Under the pieces are notes generated by a model, which had not been told where the DNA came from, did not search any database, and saw nothing but the letters and a program-made list of their open reading frames with translations. Shown one piece after another: positions 27,624 to 39,250 of a stretch of 64,000 bases of DNA. Both the position numbers and the translations under genes were made by a program. This stretch comes from Mallotus nudiflorus (lineage: Eukaryota > Streptophyta > Magnoliopsida > Malpighiales > Euphorbiaceae). Numbering within the stretch: the first letter of the stretch is position 1; every line of letters starts with the position of its first letter. The stretch covers positions 248,001 through 312,000 of the forward strand of contig CANTUR010000634.1 in the NCBI GenBank assembly GCA_947683625.1, in the 5' to 3' direction.

Positions 27624-29548
27624 ACTGCTTTAAAGAAATGTGTCTTCATGTCTCCCAAAGTACTGTTTTTGGGGTATGTGATTTATGCAGCAGGTTTAGA
27701 AGTGGATGAAGCTAAAGTGACAGCAGTAAGGGAATAGCCCAGACCAACTACTTTAACAGAAGCGAGGAGTTTTCATGGTTTGGCCATATTTTATCGATGT
27801 TTCATTATAAATTTTAGCACCATAATGGCTCTTATTACAGATTGGATGAAGGGTACTCAGTTTGAATGGACAGAGAGCATAGATAGCCTTCAACGATATT
27901 AAGGAACACCTTACAATAACCCTAATCTTGGTGTTTACAAATTTTTCACAAAGTTTTAAGCTCTATACAGATGCCTCTAAAATTGGAATTGGTGATGTCC
28001 TAAGTCAAAATAACCACCCTGTGGCATTTTACAGCGAGAAGTTATCTAGTTCACAACTCAATTACAGTACATATGACATTGAGTTTTATACAGTAGTGCA
28101 AGTAGTACGACATTAGCGACATTATCTGTTCCACAAAGAATTTATCTTGTATACTGACCATGATTCTTTAAAGCATTTGCACCAATAGGATAAAGTTTCA
28201 TCTTGCCATGCTAGGTGGGTCGCCTATCTTGAACACTTCACTTTTATGGTAAAGCATAAATATGGCATTACAAACAGAGTACCTGATGCTTTGAGCTGAC
28301 GGAATAGTTTGTTGGTGAATATGCAGGTTGAGGTGCCGGACTTTGATTCTTTTAAGGATTTAGTGGCTACTGATCCTTACTAATCTATGGCATTACAAGT
28401 TGTACAGGCTGGGAAGAGGATAAAATTTATGTTGTAAGATGGGTTCTTATTTCAGGGCACTTAATTGTGCATTCCAGATTACAACTTGCACCAACAGATC
28501 ATTAAAGTGTTACATGAGGAGGGACATGTGGGTAGAGACAGAATGTTGCAACTAATTTAGGCTTTATATTTCTGGCCTACAGTTCGCAATGAAGTTAATA
28601 AGTACATTCAGAGGTGCATAATTTGCCAGGTTTCGAAAGGAATAGCCACAAATGCGAGACTGTACATGCCTCTCCCAGTTCCTTCTTAACTCTAGACTGA
28701 CATTAGTATGGACTTTGTGTTGGGATTGCCACATACTCAGCAAGGTAATGATTCCATCTTTGTTGTTGTTAATAGATTTTCTAAAATGGTTCATTTTATT
28801 CCTTGCAAGAAAATTACAGATGCCGTAACTATGGCACAACTATTCTTTTGGGATGTGTATCACTTACGCAGGTTGCCTATGCCCATTGTCTCTGATAAAG
28901 ACACCTGTTTCCTCAATCATTTTTGGCGCAACCTATGGAAGATTGATACTTAACTGAATTTTAGCAGTGCCTATCACCCTCAAACATATGGGCAAACTGA
29001 AGTAGTGAACAAGTCCTTGGGCAACTTACTGCGTTGTCTAGTGGGGGATTATGTGAAGGGTTGGGATTATAAATTGTGTCAAGCAGAATTCGCCCATAAC
29101 CACACTGTTAATTGCAACACCGGATTCAGCCCTTTCCAAGTTATTTACTCCATTCAGGCAAGGGGTCTATAGAAAAGCAGCAGATTTTTAGGTTTGTAAG
29201 ATGTACACAGGATAGTTTTTGACAATTTATTTACTGCCAATTCTCAGTACAAGTAGCTTGCCAACAAGAAACGCCAACCTTTGGAGTTCGAGGTTAGTGA
29301 CTTTGTATGGGTAGTCCTGATAAAAGATTGCTTTCCAGTAGGGGAATACAATAAGCTATCTACTAGGAAGATTGGTATAGTAAAGATAATATAGAAGATC
29401 AATTCCAATTCCTATCGTCTAAAGTTGCCTAGCCATGTCCACATGGCATATGTGTTTAATGTTAATCATTTAATTCCCTTCTCTGGTAATTCTTTGATGA
29501 TGATGTTGTCATCAATTTGAGGTCGAATTTTTTATCACCTAAAGGGAA
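27624..29548 (+). pseudogene. GypA copy 1: reverse transcriptase end, RNase H and integrase
   Basis: It resumes with KKCVFMSPKVLFLGYV. RNase H is at 27928-28116 (LYTDASKIGIGDVLSQ, HPVAFYSEKLSSSQLNYSTYD), with a stop at 28114-28116 shared with copy 2. Integrase is at about 28440-29500: the zinc finger end CIICQVSKG, core [34 protein letters not shown] and HPQTYGQTEVVNKSLGNLLR. The stop at 28687-28689 is also shared with copy 2. About 15 stops or shifts make it dead. Confidence 0.9.
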
Positions 29549-30024
29549 TGATGTGGATGAGGCTATAATGAAGTTTATGGATGGATTTGATAGAGTGGGT
29601 TTGCGTACTTGGACTTCAAATAGACATTTGTGGTAGCATCGGTTGACCCACAGGGCTTATAATATATCAAATCCAAGCTGACTCAGAGAGCTATAATGGG
29701 AGCTATACTCTTCGTCTATAACAGTCCATCTTCAGGCCTAAATTCCTTTGTTTAGGCCTTTAAATTTTACTTTAAAGTTTATGTTCCTTTTTTTGGGGCT
29801 TTTTTTATCTTTTCCTTTTTTTGGTTTTACGGTTTTTTCCTAGATACTATTTATTTGCCTATTTAATTGTTTTGGGACAGTTTTTGATGAATTAAAATAA
29901 ATTATAGACGTAATTTTTCCAATTCCTTTGGAATTTTTTGAATCAATAAGGTTTTGGACTATTGAATTCGGGTATTCCTTGAATCAATGAATTCAATTTT
30001 TATTTCAAAGCTTGCGATACATCA
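29549..30024 (+). repeat. GypA copy 1: 3' LTR
   Basis: 476 bases, TGATGTGGATGAGG to GATACATCA, preceded by the purine run AAAGGGAA. It matches the two LTRs of copy 2 (51377-51853 and 58262-58730). The 5 bases that follow (CTTAC) are the same as after the 3' LTR of copy 2. Confidence 0.92.
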
Positions 30025-31610
30025 CTTACCCCATCACAACACTCACCCACCATCTTCAACACTTTATAATAAGGAGACCCTTTGCCGCATTTGGTATGTT
30101 TCTTGACACGAGTACTCTCCAACACAATTTTTCTAGCTAGTTGATCTAATATTACATTTTTTGTTTCATTTCTATGCTCGTTCTTTCTTGCCAAAAAGAG
30201 TGCAGTTTCTTGCTTTGTGTTCTTAATATTGCAGCTCACCCCATATAAGATTAGAAGCTCACATACTCCACTATGGCCCCCCTTGCTGCTAACATTAGTG
30301 GGGTGTATCCATCACTGTCGAATGCATTTATATCTTAACCTCGTTTAGCCAACATGGAAACCAAATTCGAGTCTCCATGACGAGCTGCTCGGTGTAGAGC
30401 ATGAATGCCAGCAAAGTAATTATATCCTTCTTCAAGTGAATACTCTAGCATCACCTTTTCAATTACTTCATCATGGTGGTTTAATTATGATAAACTATTG
30501 TTGTTTTGAAGTATTTATTTTTTAACTTTATGCTAGCTCCTGCATAAACAAGTAGCCTAAAAGCTTCTACATGACCTCCTGCTGCAGTTATCATAACAAT
30601 AGAGAATCCATCATTATCTTGTTCATCAAGATCGACATCTAATTGCTCGATGAGCTTTATTAAGGCCTTAAGATCATTTTCTTGTATTACAAACATTAAT
30701 GGAGAAAACATTGAGGCATTGCTTAACTTGATGTTATACCCCTCTTGAATCACGTTGACGACAGAGTCTTGGATGCCAAGTGCCCATCTGGCAGACATTG
30801 TAATTGCGCTGGCAGATTGACCAGCTGATTAATCAAAGCAAAATCAGCTCCAGCAGAGGCCATGATTTTCATACATTCCTTTTGCTTATATTTATCACAT
30901 ACCATCAGAGCAGTTTCTCCATAATCTGTTCTAAAGTTGAGATTGCAGCCAGCAACTATCAACAGTTCAAGAACTTTAGATGAGCCTAGCCGCGCAGTTA
31001 AATGAATAGGATGCCAATCACTTTTTGAAGCTGTTTTAATAGGAAATTCTTTATCTGCGCCATATTTTAGTAGAACCTCTGCTGCTCTCGCATTGTTACA
31101 TAGGATAGCATGGCTGATAACTGTCCTTCCAAAGTGAAAAATGTTAGGGGAGAAATGTCAGAGGAGCATGCATATTATAGCACCACTTGCTTCGAAGTAC
31201 TCCATTGCACACCATGAATAGGCTCCCAGCCTCACCTGGGTGTCCATCCTGACAACCACATGTTTCCAATTTGAATGAATACGTAAATAAATGCCATTGT
31301 ATACTACAACTAAATATTCTAGCATAGATTCTACTAAGGTTAGATCACGTCTTATATAGTTGGTAAATTCAGGACCAATAGTAACGATATTCATATATAG
31401 CACGCTTGCCCCATAAAAATGCATTCAGACCTCAAGCTATAATAAGTCAATGAGTATAAAAATATAATTTACCCGCAGCAACAATCTAACGACTGATATC
31501 TACCCGCTATTGATGGCTGCAGCAAGTGCATTACAGTCAACATTGACATGCAAAGATGGCTTGGAAGATCAAAGAAGCACTCTATCAATTGCATTGGCAT
31601 CGACACTATA
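30025..31610 (-). pseudogene. Ankyrin-repeat protein gene, copy 1 (pseudogene, 3' exons only)
   Basis: Two exons can be traced on the minus strand. One is at 31473-31610 (CGVDAN-like start, NVDCNAL, donor GT at 31471-31472). The large one runs from about 31254 down to 30025, with ankyrin units such as GETALMVCDKYKQKECMKIM, SPLMFVIQENDLKALIKLIE, DGFSIVMITAAGGHVEAFRLLVYAG, and the conserved tail STRVKKHTKCGKGSPYYKVLKMVGE. Compared with copy 2 it lacks about 63 bases after GAYSW (near 31212) and its splice acceptor before the large exon is gone. Several frameshifts exist. The plant family is multi-ankyrin scaffold proteins of unknown partner. The 3' end is cut by GypA. Confidence 0.85.
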
Positions 31611-31775
31611 CTACCACCAACTAATATAGTCAAATCAGTAATACTATTAAAAGTTGAATAGTATCTCTAAATTGAGGTTTTAAATATTTAAGTAATGTTT
31701 TTAATTTAAATATTTTATTAATTAAAAAATAAACAAAATAAATATCATGTACAAGGAGATGAAATTAATCTAAAA

Positions 31776-31779
<4 letters not shown>

Positions 31780-31843
<64 letters not shown>
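31780..31843. repeat. (AT)n microsatellite
   Basis: About 32 uninterrupted AT units. A minus-strand open frame of alternating Tyr and Ile across it is an artefact. Confidence 0.97.
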
Positions 31844-31848
<5 letters not shown>

Positions 31849-32966
31849 GTTGCCGTACTCAGCATAAGAGTTGGGATACTGTTCAAAAACATCAGAATTG
31901 TTGTGTTATTTGTTGTTTGGTTGGAGCAATTTTTGCTGTAAAACAGCAAATTTGCTTCATGATTGGAAATGCTCTTAGGCCACTTCCAATCCAAATAACA
32001 AATTTAGTGTAAATTTTACAATAAATTGTTGCATGTACAATATTTTATTTTCAATCCATAACAACAATTTTCACGCCAATAAAAATATTTTCTAAATATT
32101 AATTTATATCTGTTATTATTTATTATTTTCTTATATTTTATTATCTTTACAAATTGCATTCATGTTTTTAGTTTTTACATATTCATCTAAATGGAATGTT
32201 TTTAATATTTATTTATAAATATTATATCATTTAAATATATAATTATTTTAATCATAATTTAGTTTAATAATTAATTATCTTAATTTAAATTTTGTATAAG
32301 TGGAACAAAGTTAACATTATTTGTAATTAACATAAATAATTATGTAAATAATAAAAATAAAAATAATAAGATATTAAGCTAATTTTATATTTTTATCAAG
32401 TAAAAAGAAATAAAATAATTAGAATGAAATTGGTTTAAAATCTTAAAAATGCAAAAGCAACATACTAGTATGTAATTGAAAGAAAAATCACTAGTAATTG
32501 CTGTGTAATGGAACAGTATCCATTAAAATAGACGGAACACTGTTCACTTTAAGCTTTTCGCTGCCATGTTGGAGCGCAATTTGCTGCAAAAACAGCAAAA
32601 AATTAAATTATTATCGTTAATACTAATAATTAAATTTTATAAATTTTTATCATAACTAAATTTTATAAATTTCAAAAAAGTTTTATTATTTTATTCGTCA
32701 GTTAAAAAACTATTCCATAAGTTAATTCTTGAAATTAAATATTTTTATACATTTACGCAATTTTAATTAAAAATATTATTATTAGAAAAAATATATATGA
32801 AAGGCAAAGTGAGATGGCCGCCATTGGCTGGTGGGACACTAAGATCAAATGTTTCTCAAGAAATGAACTGTTTGACTTCATTATGATCCAAGTAACTTTT
32901 GGACAAATAGAATCCGACAACTCGAGCACCAATAATTAAAGAACAAGGAAGGAATAAAAAAAATCG

Positions 32967-33150
32967 GATTCAAAGGAAATGTGTACTGATTGCCCGTTTC
33001 AGAAGCAGGGAATAAAAAAAGGGCAGGAAATCCTTTGCTTTAAAAAAAAAGATTCAAAGGGAATTGTTTTTGATTGCCCGCTTCAGAAGCAGGGAATAAA
33101 AAATAGGAGGGAATCCTGTGCACATAAGAAAACCAATTCAAAAGAAACAA
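32967..33150 (+). repeat. Tandem repeat of about 84 bases (two units plus part of a third)
   Basis: GATTCAAAGG starts recur at 32967 and 33051, with a weaker third start near 33135. Each unit holds GATTGCCCG(C/T)TTCAGAAGCA. Because 84 is a multiple of three, the open frame 32979-33194 (71 codons) encodes a 28-residue repeat with DCPxQKQGIK and a later Cys and Lys-rich part. No known protein was recognised. It may be a chance frame in duplicated DNA. Confidence 0.6.
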
Positions 33151-33246
33151 CATCAAAACTGCAGCTAAACAAGCAAAAACACAAAATACATTAGCTGATT
33201 TACCCCGTTCATGTTAATATGATTGAGGTTACTAAAACTCAGTAAT

Positions 33247-33637
33247 TGATAACTGATTTTCGAAACTTCTGAATTAGACGTCTTACAAAATACGAATAAG
33301 GGGCAATGTAAGAAGTGGAAGAAATCCCCACAAACATTTCGATGCCTAAATTAGAAAATAAAAGAAAGGAAAAGGTAAGATAGCTTGAATGTGTGAGGAT
33401 GAGATATCCCCTTATGAGGGGTATAGGGTTCTATATATAACAATACTCAAATCTGGGAGGAGTTGGATTCCTTATGGATCAGTGAATCATAATCTTTGTA
33501 GGAGAGTGTTTCTTCTTCAGTTAGGATTCCTCTTTGAGGTAGTTCCTTGGACGGATCTATCTTCTCCCTTGTCCAAGTGTTCCTATTTAGGGGGATAGAA
33601 GACTCTTAATTAGGTGGGAACATTTTAGATAGTATCA
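33247..33637 (-). repeat. 3' LTR of the Tat element
   Basis: 391 bases, the same length as the other LTR. By eye about a tenth of the positions differ, nearly all transitions, mostly A or T in this copy. That implies an old insertion. On the minus strand the polypurine tract CTGGGGGAGGACTCT (33638-33652) directly precedes it. Confidence 0.93.
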
Positions 33638-33885
33638 AGAGTCCTCCCCCAGAATATACGGATATTTATGTCCGTTGCGTCCGAGTAGGATGCAAATGCC
33701 TTTATATGGGTTATAAGATGCAGGTGAGTTAAGGTGGCTAGCTTCAGTCACAATAAGCAGAGCTTGGTGTCGAGTATTTTCGTTGGTGTCATCGAATCGT
33801 AATATGTGGAACTGGGGTACCTGAAGAGTGAGTGTGAGTATCGCAATAGATTAACTTGTCTATTTTGGAACAACACGGAACCAGT

Positions 33886-34530
33886 CGTCACTGGATTTTT
33901 AGATGCTCGGCTTAGGGGCACGAGGCTTACATGCTCGGAACCTCAGTACTACGGAAGTGACCTGAGGGTGCCAGCTTCAGTCACTGGACTTATGTGCTCG
34001 AGACTTAGATGCTCGGCTCAAGGGCACGAGGCTTACATGCTCGGAACCTCAGTACTATGAAAGCGACCTAAGGGTGCCAGCTTCAGTCATTGGACTTATG
34101 TGCTCGAGACTTAGGTGCTCGGCTCAAGGGCACGAGGCTTACATGCTCAGAACCTCAATACTACAAAAGCGACCTGAGGGTGCCAACTTCAGTCACTGGA
34201 CTTATGTGCTCGAGACTTAGGTGCTCGACTTAGGGGCGCGAGGCTTACATGCTCGGAACCTCAGTACTACGGAAGCAACCTGAGGGTGCTAGCTTCAGTC
34301 ACTGGACATATGTGCTCAAGAATTAGATGCTCAGCTCAGGGGCACAAGGCTTACATGCTCGGAACCTCAGTACTACGGAAGCGACCTGAGGGTGCCAACT
34401 TCAGTCACTGGACTTATGTGCTCAAGACTTAGATGCTCGGCTCAGGGATGCGAGGCTTACATGCTCGGAACCTCAGTACTATGGAAGTGACCTAAGGGTG
34501 CCAACTTCAGTCACTGGACTTATGTGCTCG
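33886..34530. repeat. 106-base tandem repeat, about six units
   Basis: The word GGCTTAC recurs at 33924, 34030, 34136, 34242, 34348 and 34454, exactly every 106 bases. Each unit holds GCTCGGAACCTCAGTACTA, a GACCTGAGGGTGCCA-like word and CTTCAGTCACTGGACTTATG. It lies between the polypurine tract and the start of the antisense gene, in the noncoding part of the Tat element. Confidence 0.95.
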
Positions 34531-34814
34531 GAATGGGCTGGGAGTGATGCTTGAAATATCTCCCGAGTTGCTTAATGGAGCGGCCCACTCGAAGATGTGG
34601 GTGAGCCAACACGTGGTGGTTTTACTTCAACTTTTGAGATCATGTGGTTGATGCATCATTTCGTGTGTCAGTAAACGAAATGCTCGTACCGCTATTATCG
34701 CAACTCCTCGCCTAATGGGGCTATTTTATTCCCAACAGGCCCCTAGTGGCCTAGGGAGGAGCGCAGTAATAATGAGGGCAGTTAATGGCATGCTTCCAGG
34801 TCCTTTCGTGTCTC

Positions 34815-34820
34815 TATAAA
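34815..34820 (+). promoter_or_regulatory. Probable TATA box for the antisense gene of the Tat element
   Basis: TCTCTATAAACAC lies about 200 bases upstream of the ATG at 35019, after the 106-base repeats. A T/C-rich leader follows. Position and context fit a promoter directed opposite to the element transcript. Confidence 0.45.
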
Positions 34821-35018
34821 CACTGCTGCGCTTGTTAACTGGCACATTTTACTTTCTTCGCTTTTTTATTCTGTTTTTGCTGCGTTTCTACTGCCTCTAT
34901 TGTTTCTATTTCTTCCTGCCATAATTCTTGCTTGAGGTGACCGGGTGATTCTTTTCATATTTTCTTCCTCTTTTTTTTTGCTCTTTTCTTGCATTTGGTT
35001 TTTGTCGCCTTCTTTGCT

Positions 35019-36866
35019 ATGGCTCCCCGGGAAGAAATTAACTCTAATGTCTTTGTGTCCAATGTAGATAGCGAATTGCTAGGGTGGTATCGGCGGCAGT
35101 TCTGCATCCCCGCCAATTATGCCCTCCACACTATAGATAGAAGGTTTAGGGCGCATACCCCTTTATCGGGGCTAAGTAGATTAGTAGTGTATTTTGATCA
35201 GTTAGAGGGGGGTCTGAAATTTCCCTTAGATCCCTTTGTCAAAGACTTTCTTAATAGGAATAACATTGCGCCCGGTCAGTTTCATCCGAATAGTTATAGG
35301 ATACTGATTGGTTTTATCCAGCTGATGCATGAAGAGGGTAGAGTTCACGATCTAGATGTCCTCCCGTATTTGTATAGGCTGACTAGGAAGAAGGGAGAGC
35401 TGATGTTCTCCTTGTCGGCCGTACCCAACCATTCACTTTTTGTTAAACTTCCGGATCTCCACAAGAAGTGAAGATACAATTTTTTTGTTGTGGAGCATCA
35501 ATCAGACTTCCTGGATGTCCGGAGGATGTGGTCGGACGAGTGTTATAAAGTGACCCGTCCAGCGAAACTTTCCAATCCTGATACGGAGTTAGTTTTGCAA
35601 CTATATCTAGACGGACTCGTCGATGCTTGATTCGCAGAAGATGCGTCCCATAGGTATCTATGGAGAGTTTATCCGAGTTGTGACCATTCCCCTAGTATGA
35701 TTATTTTTCTTTGAGGTTTGTTTTGTTTGACTAGTCTTATTTTTCCATCTGTAGATGGCTGACTTTTTTGATTTTGCGAGCAGGATTTCCCTAGTAAATG
35801 AGCCAGCTGTAGTGGAGGAGGTTTGGATTTCTCCTTCCTCGGAAACTGAGGCTCCTCCGGCTTCAAAGGCTATTCCCGTCGACCCCAAAGGCAAGGCACC
35901 CATGGAAAGTGAGCGGCCAGAGTGAGTCAAGCGAAGAAAAAGGCGGCCGATCGACACAGGGTCAGATGCAGAGGGGCTGGATGAAGAGATTTACGTCTAG
36001 CGTCCTCGGTTATCTAGTTGTCCAGATATGTGGGGCTGGATATTGAAGAAGATGAAGCCCCCAAGCATCTCCAACAATCAAGTACGAGACCAGTACGCTG
36101 AGTCGCTACGGTTACCCGGTGACATGCGGCATTGGTCGAAGGAGGGACCGGACGGATTGCTAGATTCCATGATTGGCCAGTCGCTGAAGGTAAAGGAGTT
36201 TCTGCTACATAATACAACTATTGTACTTAATTCTTGAGTAAGTTGCCTGGTTGTTTTTGGCAGATGACTCAAGCCTTATTGCCGGCGAAGGATCAGTACT
36301 TCTACTTGAGGAGCCAGTACAACTTAAAGGAAACTGAGGTGGGGACAATAGCTATAGATTTTGAGAAGAAGCTAAATAGTGCTAAGGCAGCTCTAGAGCA
36401 TTGCCAGACAAGATACGCGGAGGCCAAATCTGATGTGGAGGTGAATCAAAAAAAGGTTTCTGAGCTGGAACATAGCCAGGCCTAGCTGACGAGGAGGATC
36501 GAGGAGTAGGATCTTCAAATTGCTGAGCTTTAGGGGAGGCTGGCGAAGCTTGAGAAATCTTGTGTGAATGATAAGAAGGCATATCAAAGCATGGTAGGGG
36601 GGTTTCTCAAGGTGTACCGGGCTGAGTGCAAAAGGATCCTGCTCTCTCAAGACTCAGGATTGGACTTGGGGGCGTTAGACCGGATAACTCCAGCTGATCT
36701 TGCCAGGCTTTCAGCGGAGGAGGACGCCCGTCAAAAAGCCAGTTCCTTTCCTGTGAGGGAGTCTGAAGAGGCCGCTGTTGTAGCTGGGTCTGGCGAGCGT
36801 CCAGAGGCTACTGATGTTGCTTCCCCCTCAGTTTCCGGGCTTGGGGGTCCGAGTGTTCAAATAGTA
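35019..36866 (+). pseudogene. Antisense ORF of the Tat element (putative gypsy-type transposon domain, PF04195-like)
   Basis: The likely start is ATG at 35019 (MAPREEINSNVF). Residues 20-120 match the plant 'putative gypsy-type transposon' domain: GLKFPLDPFVKDFLNRNNIAPGQ, HPNSYRILIGFI. A TGA at 35469-35471 falls in the run after LPDLHKK. Later parts are 35755-36189 (acidic/Pro-rich), 36264-36485 (coiled coil: LKETEVGTIAIDFEKKLNSA) and 36564-36869 (Ser/Glu-rich end). GT at 36190 and AG at 36262-36263 join two frames in phase. The gene runs opposite to gag-pol and its end lies close to the integrase end. Its role is unknown. It is damaged by stops at 35469, about 35922 and 35998. Confidence 0.75.
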
Positions 36867-36939
36867 TAGTAGATATGTATAGGTTGATGTATATCTTCTA
36901 TCTTTTTTTTTGTAACCAATCGTGTGTAAAGACATTCTT

Positions 36940-37984
36940 TATCAATGAAGATAATTTTTATTATTGAATCAGATTGGGTATTTGAGTACAAAATTACTGA
37001 TAATATTTCCTGAGAGAGTCTGAGTTCCAGAACCTCGATAATTCTTTGCCTCCTCTTTCTCTTAGTCTGTACCCCCCCTTTATTGTGCATTCTGAGATCG
37101 AATACGGGCCTTCCTAATTCGGACCTAACTTGTCGGTGCCTAAGGTGCCTTTACCAATATCTGCTCTTTTGAGTACCCAGTCACCCGTCCTGAATTTCTC
37201 TATTGGTTTACACAGATGGTGGTACTGGGTTATTCTTTGTCGATGTGCCTTGGCCATTGCTGCCGCTTGTTCTCTTCGTTCCTCTAGTACGTTAAGGAAT
37301 ATCCATGCGTCAGTGCTATTACTACATCGAGGTCTTGGGTTACTCGGTAACTTGGGGACCCAACCTCCACTGGAATTACTACATCCATGCCATAAGTCAG
37401 TCTGAATGGTGTTTCGCCAGTGGATGATCGGGGTGTGGTTCTAGAGGCCCAAATTACGTTGTTCAGCTCTTCAACCCAGTTTCCTTTCTTGTCGTCGAGC
37501 CTTTTCTTCAATCCTTGCATGAGGATTCTGTTTGTGACCTCAATTTGTCTGTTCATCTATGGGTGAGTTACTGAGGTAAAGTGCAGTTTTATTCTAAGGT
37601 CCAAGCAGAAACTTCTAAACTTATGGTTATTGAACTATTTTCCATTTTCTGTAATTAAAGTGTGGGGGATGCCGAATCTGCAAATGATTTCCTTCCAGAA
37701 AAGTGCTATATCTGGGCTACTGTGATGGTTGGGACTGCTTCTGCTTCTACCCATTTCGTAAAATGGTCAATGGCCACTATTAAGAACTTTTTCTACAGCG
37801 TAGAGGGAGGGAAAGGACCCAAGATGTCCATCCCCCACATGGCGAAAGGCCAAGGGCTGCCAATGGGATGCAGAGGCCGAGAAGATTTGTGGCTAAGTCG
37901 GGTATAGTGCTGGCACTGGGGACATGATTGCATTAGCTGCTGGGCATCCTTGGACATGGTGGGCCAATAATACCCTTGGAGCAA
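36940..37984 (-). pseudogene. Integrase of the Tat element
   Basis: On the minus strand: GYYWPTMSKDAQQLMQSCPQC (zinc finger end), WGMDILGPFPPS (first Asp, near 37830), and, past a frame break near 37660-37800, TNRILMQGLKKRLDDKKGNW and RTTPRSSTGETPFRLTYGMD (37284-37556). A GPYxxSE-like C-terminal piece is near 37090-37130. Stops and shifts break it. The end comes within about 100 bases of the antisense gene end. Confidence 0.88.
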
Positions 37985-39250
37985 TGCCTTTCTAGTGAGT
38001 GAATAGTGGGACTCATGTGCACCAAAGATTCCTTCGTGGATTTCTTAGAGTATGTAATTTCCCTCCTCCAAGGAAACGCACTTCGACCAGGGGTGCGACA
38101 GGGATCTTCGGTAAAGCTCCCCTCAGTGGACGAAATAGTGGGCTGCTTTGGCCTTGAGCTTCCGAGCTTACAGCTTATCTTCTAGGAGTGTGTCATGCTC
38201 AAGATATTGGATTATGGGCTGTATCCATTCTGAGACTACTTGTGTTCTAAAAAATTCAGTGTCCTCAGTGCTGGGACTGGTTAGTGATTCAATGAAATTC
38301 ATATCCCTAAATGCTTGACTGTTCTCGGCTGTAGATTTAGCAAGGTAATCGGCCTCATTATTATCTTCCCTGAGAATCTGAAAGATCTTCCATTGGCCTC
38401 CGTCCTGCTCGATGTGTTGCAAAAGTCACTTGGCTTTGTCTACATACTTGGCAATGCAGGTATCTTTAACTTGAAATGCTCCACTAACTTGGTTGACTAC
38501 TAGTTGGGAATCTGAGTGTATGATGAGGTGTTCGGCCCTGACTTCAGTGGCCAGCTTCAAACCTGTGATGAGTGCTTCGTACTCGGCTGCATTATTGGTG
38601 GCATTATACTCTATCTGGACTGCGTATTGGATATGAACCTTATGCGGCCCCTTGAGGATTATTCCCGCGTTAGAACCCTGAGCTGAGGATGCTCTATCAA
38701 CATAGAGCTTCCATTATAGTATTTTGGTCAAGGCTATGTCTTCCGGAGCCATTTCTTGTACAAAATCTGCTAATGCCTGGGCTTTCATCTGTTGCCGGGG
38801 CTCGTAATCAATATCAAAATCACCGAGTAAGACCGACCATTGCACTAGCCTGATTGAAGTCTTTAGTCTCTGTAATATTTTTCGCAGTGGGAAACGGGAC
38901 CAGACTACAATATGGTGAGCTTGGAAGTAGTGCCAAAGCTTTCGAGAAGCATGAACCACAACCAAGGCTAACTTGTCCAGCATGGGGTATCGAACTTCAA
39001 GTCCTCGGAGCATCTTACTAATATAGTAAACAAGGCTTTACTGGCTTCCCTCTTCCCTTACCAGTACTGAAGCAATGCATTCTCGGCCAATAGAGAGGTA
39101 TAAATATAAGGTCTCATTCGGTATCAGACGACTGATTAATGGTGGGAAAGACAAGAATCTTTTAATTTCTTCAAATGTTGCCTAGCAATCAGTGGACCAC
39201 TGAAACTTGCCGAAATTTTTGAGAGCTCAGAACAATGGTAGACATCATCT
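37985..39250 (-). pseudogene. RNase H pair (gypsy type and archaeal type) of the Tat element
   Basis: 38714-39013 is the gypsy RNase H end (YPMLDKLALVVVHASRKL, FDIDYEPRQQMKAQALADFV). Further on, about 38430-38690 reads as a second RNase H: a KLYVD start, NNAAEYEALITGLKLA (Glu) and HSDSQLVVNQV (Asp), all active-site motifs of the archaeal-type enzyme found in Tat elements. 38168-38422 continues with REDNNEADYLAKSTAE and the linker to integrase. Confidence 0.87.

Larger units (their letters stand above)
22703..30024 (+). mobile_element. GypA copy 1: 3' part of a Ty3/gypsy chromovirus-like element, with a nested solo LTR
   Basis: Gag end, protease, reverse transcriptase, RNase H, integrase and 3' LTR follow in Ty3/gypsy order, interrupted at 24229-27623. 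The 5' part must lie left of the window, on the other side of the copia insertion. Motifs such as [12 protein letters not shown] with [11 protein letters not shown], and a pol frame that runs into the LTR, suggest a CRM/Galadriel/Reina-type chromovirus. No chromodomain was recognised, so the clade is tentative. It shares several stop codons and its 3' junction with copy 2 (51377-58730). Confidence 0.9.
31690..33241. other. A+T-rich spacer with microsatellite and MITE-like remnants
   Basis: Homology to the ankyrin block ends near 31680. No gene is seen. There is an (AT)n array at 31780-31843. Two GCTGTAAAACAGCAAATTT/GCTGCAAAAACAGCAAA words with TTGGAGC neighbours (near 31920-31960 and 32560-32600) look like the inverted ends of an old MITE. 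A small in-frame tandem repeat lies at 32967-33150. Confidence 0.55.

Noticed and set aside
31779..31994. Minus-strand frame with alternating Tyr-Ile
   Set aside because: It is a translation of the (AT)n microsatellite.
33886..34530. Regular repeats considered as CRISPR or satellite
   Set aside because: Units are 106 bases without unique spacers, so not CRISPR. Six units inside a transposon are too few to call a satellite array.
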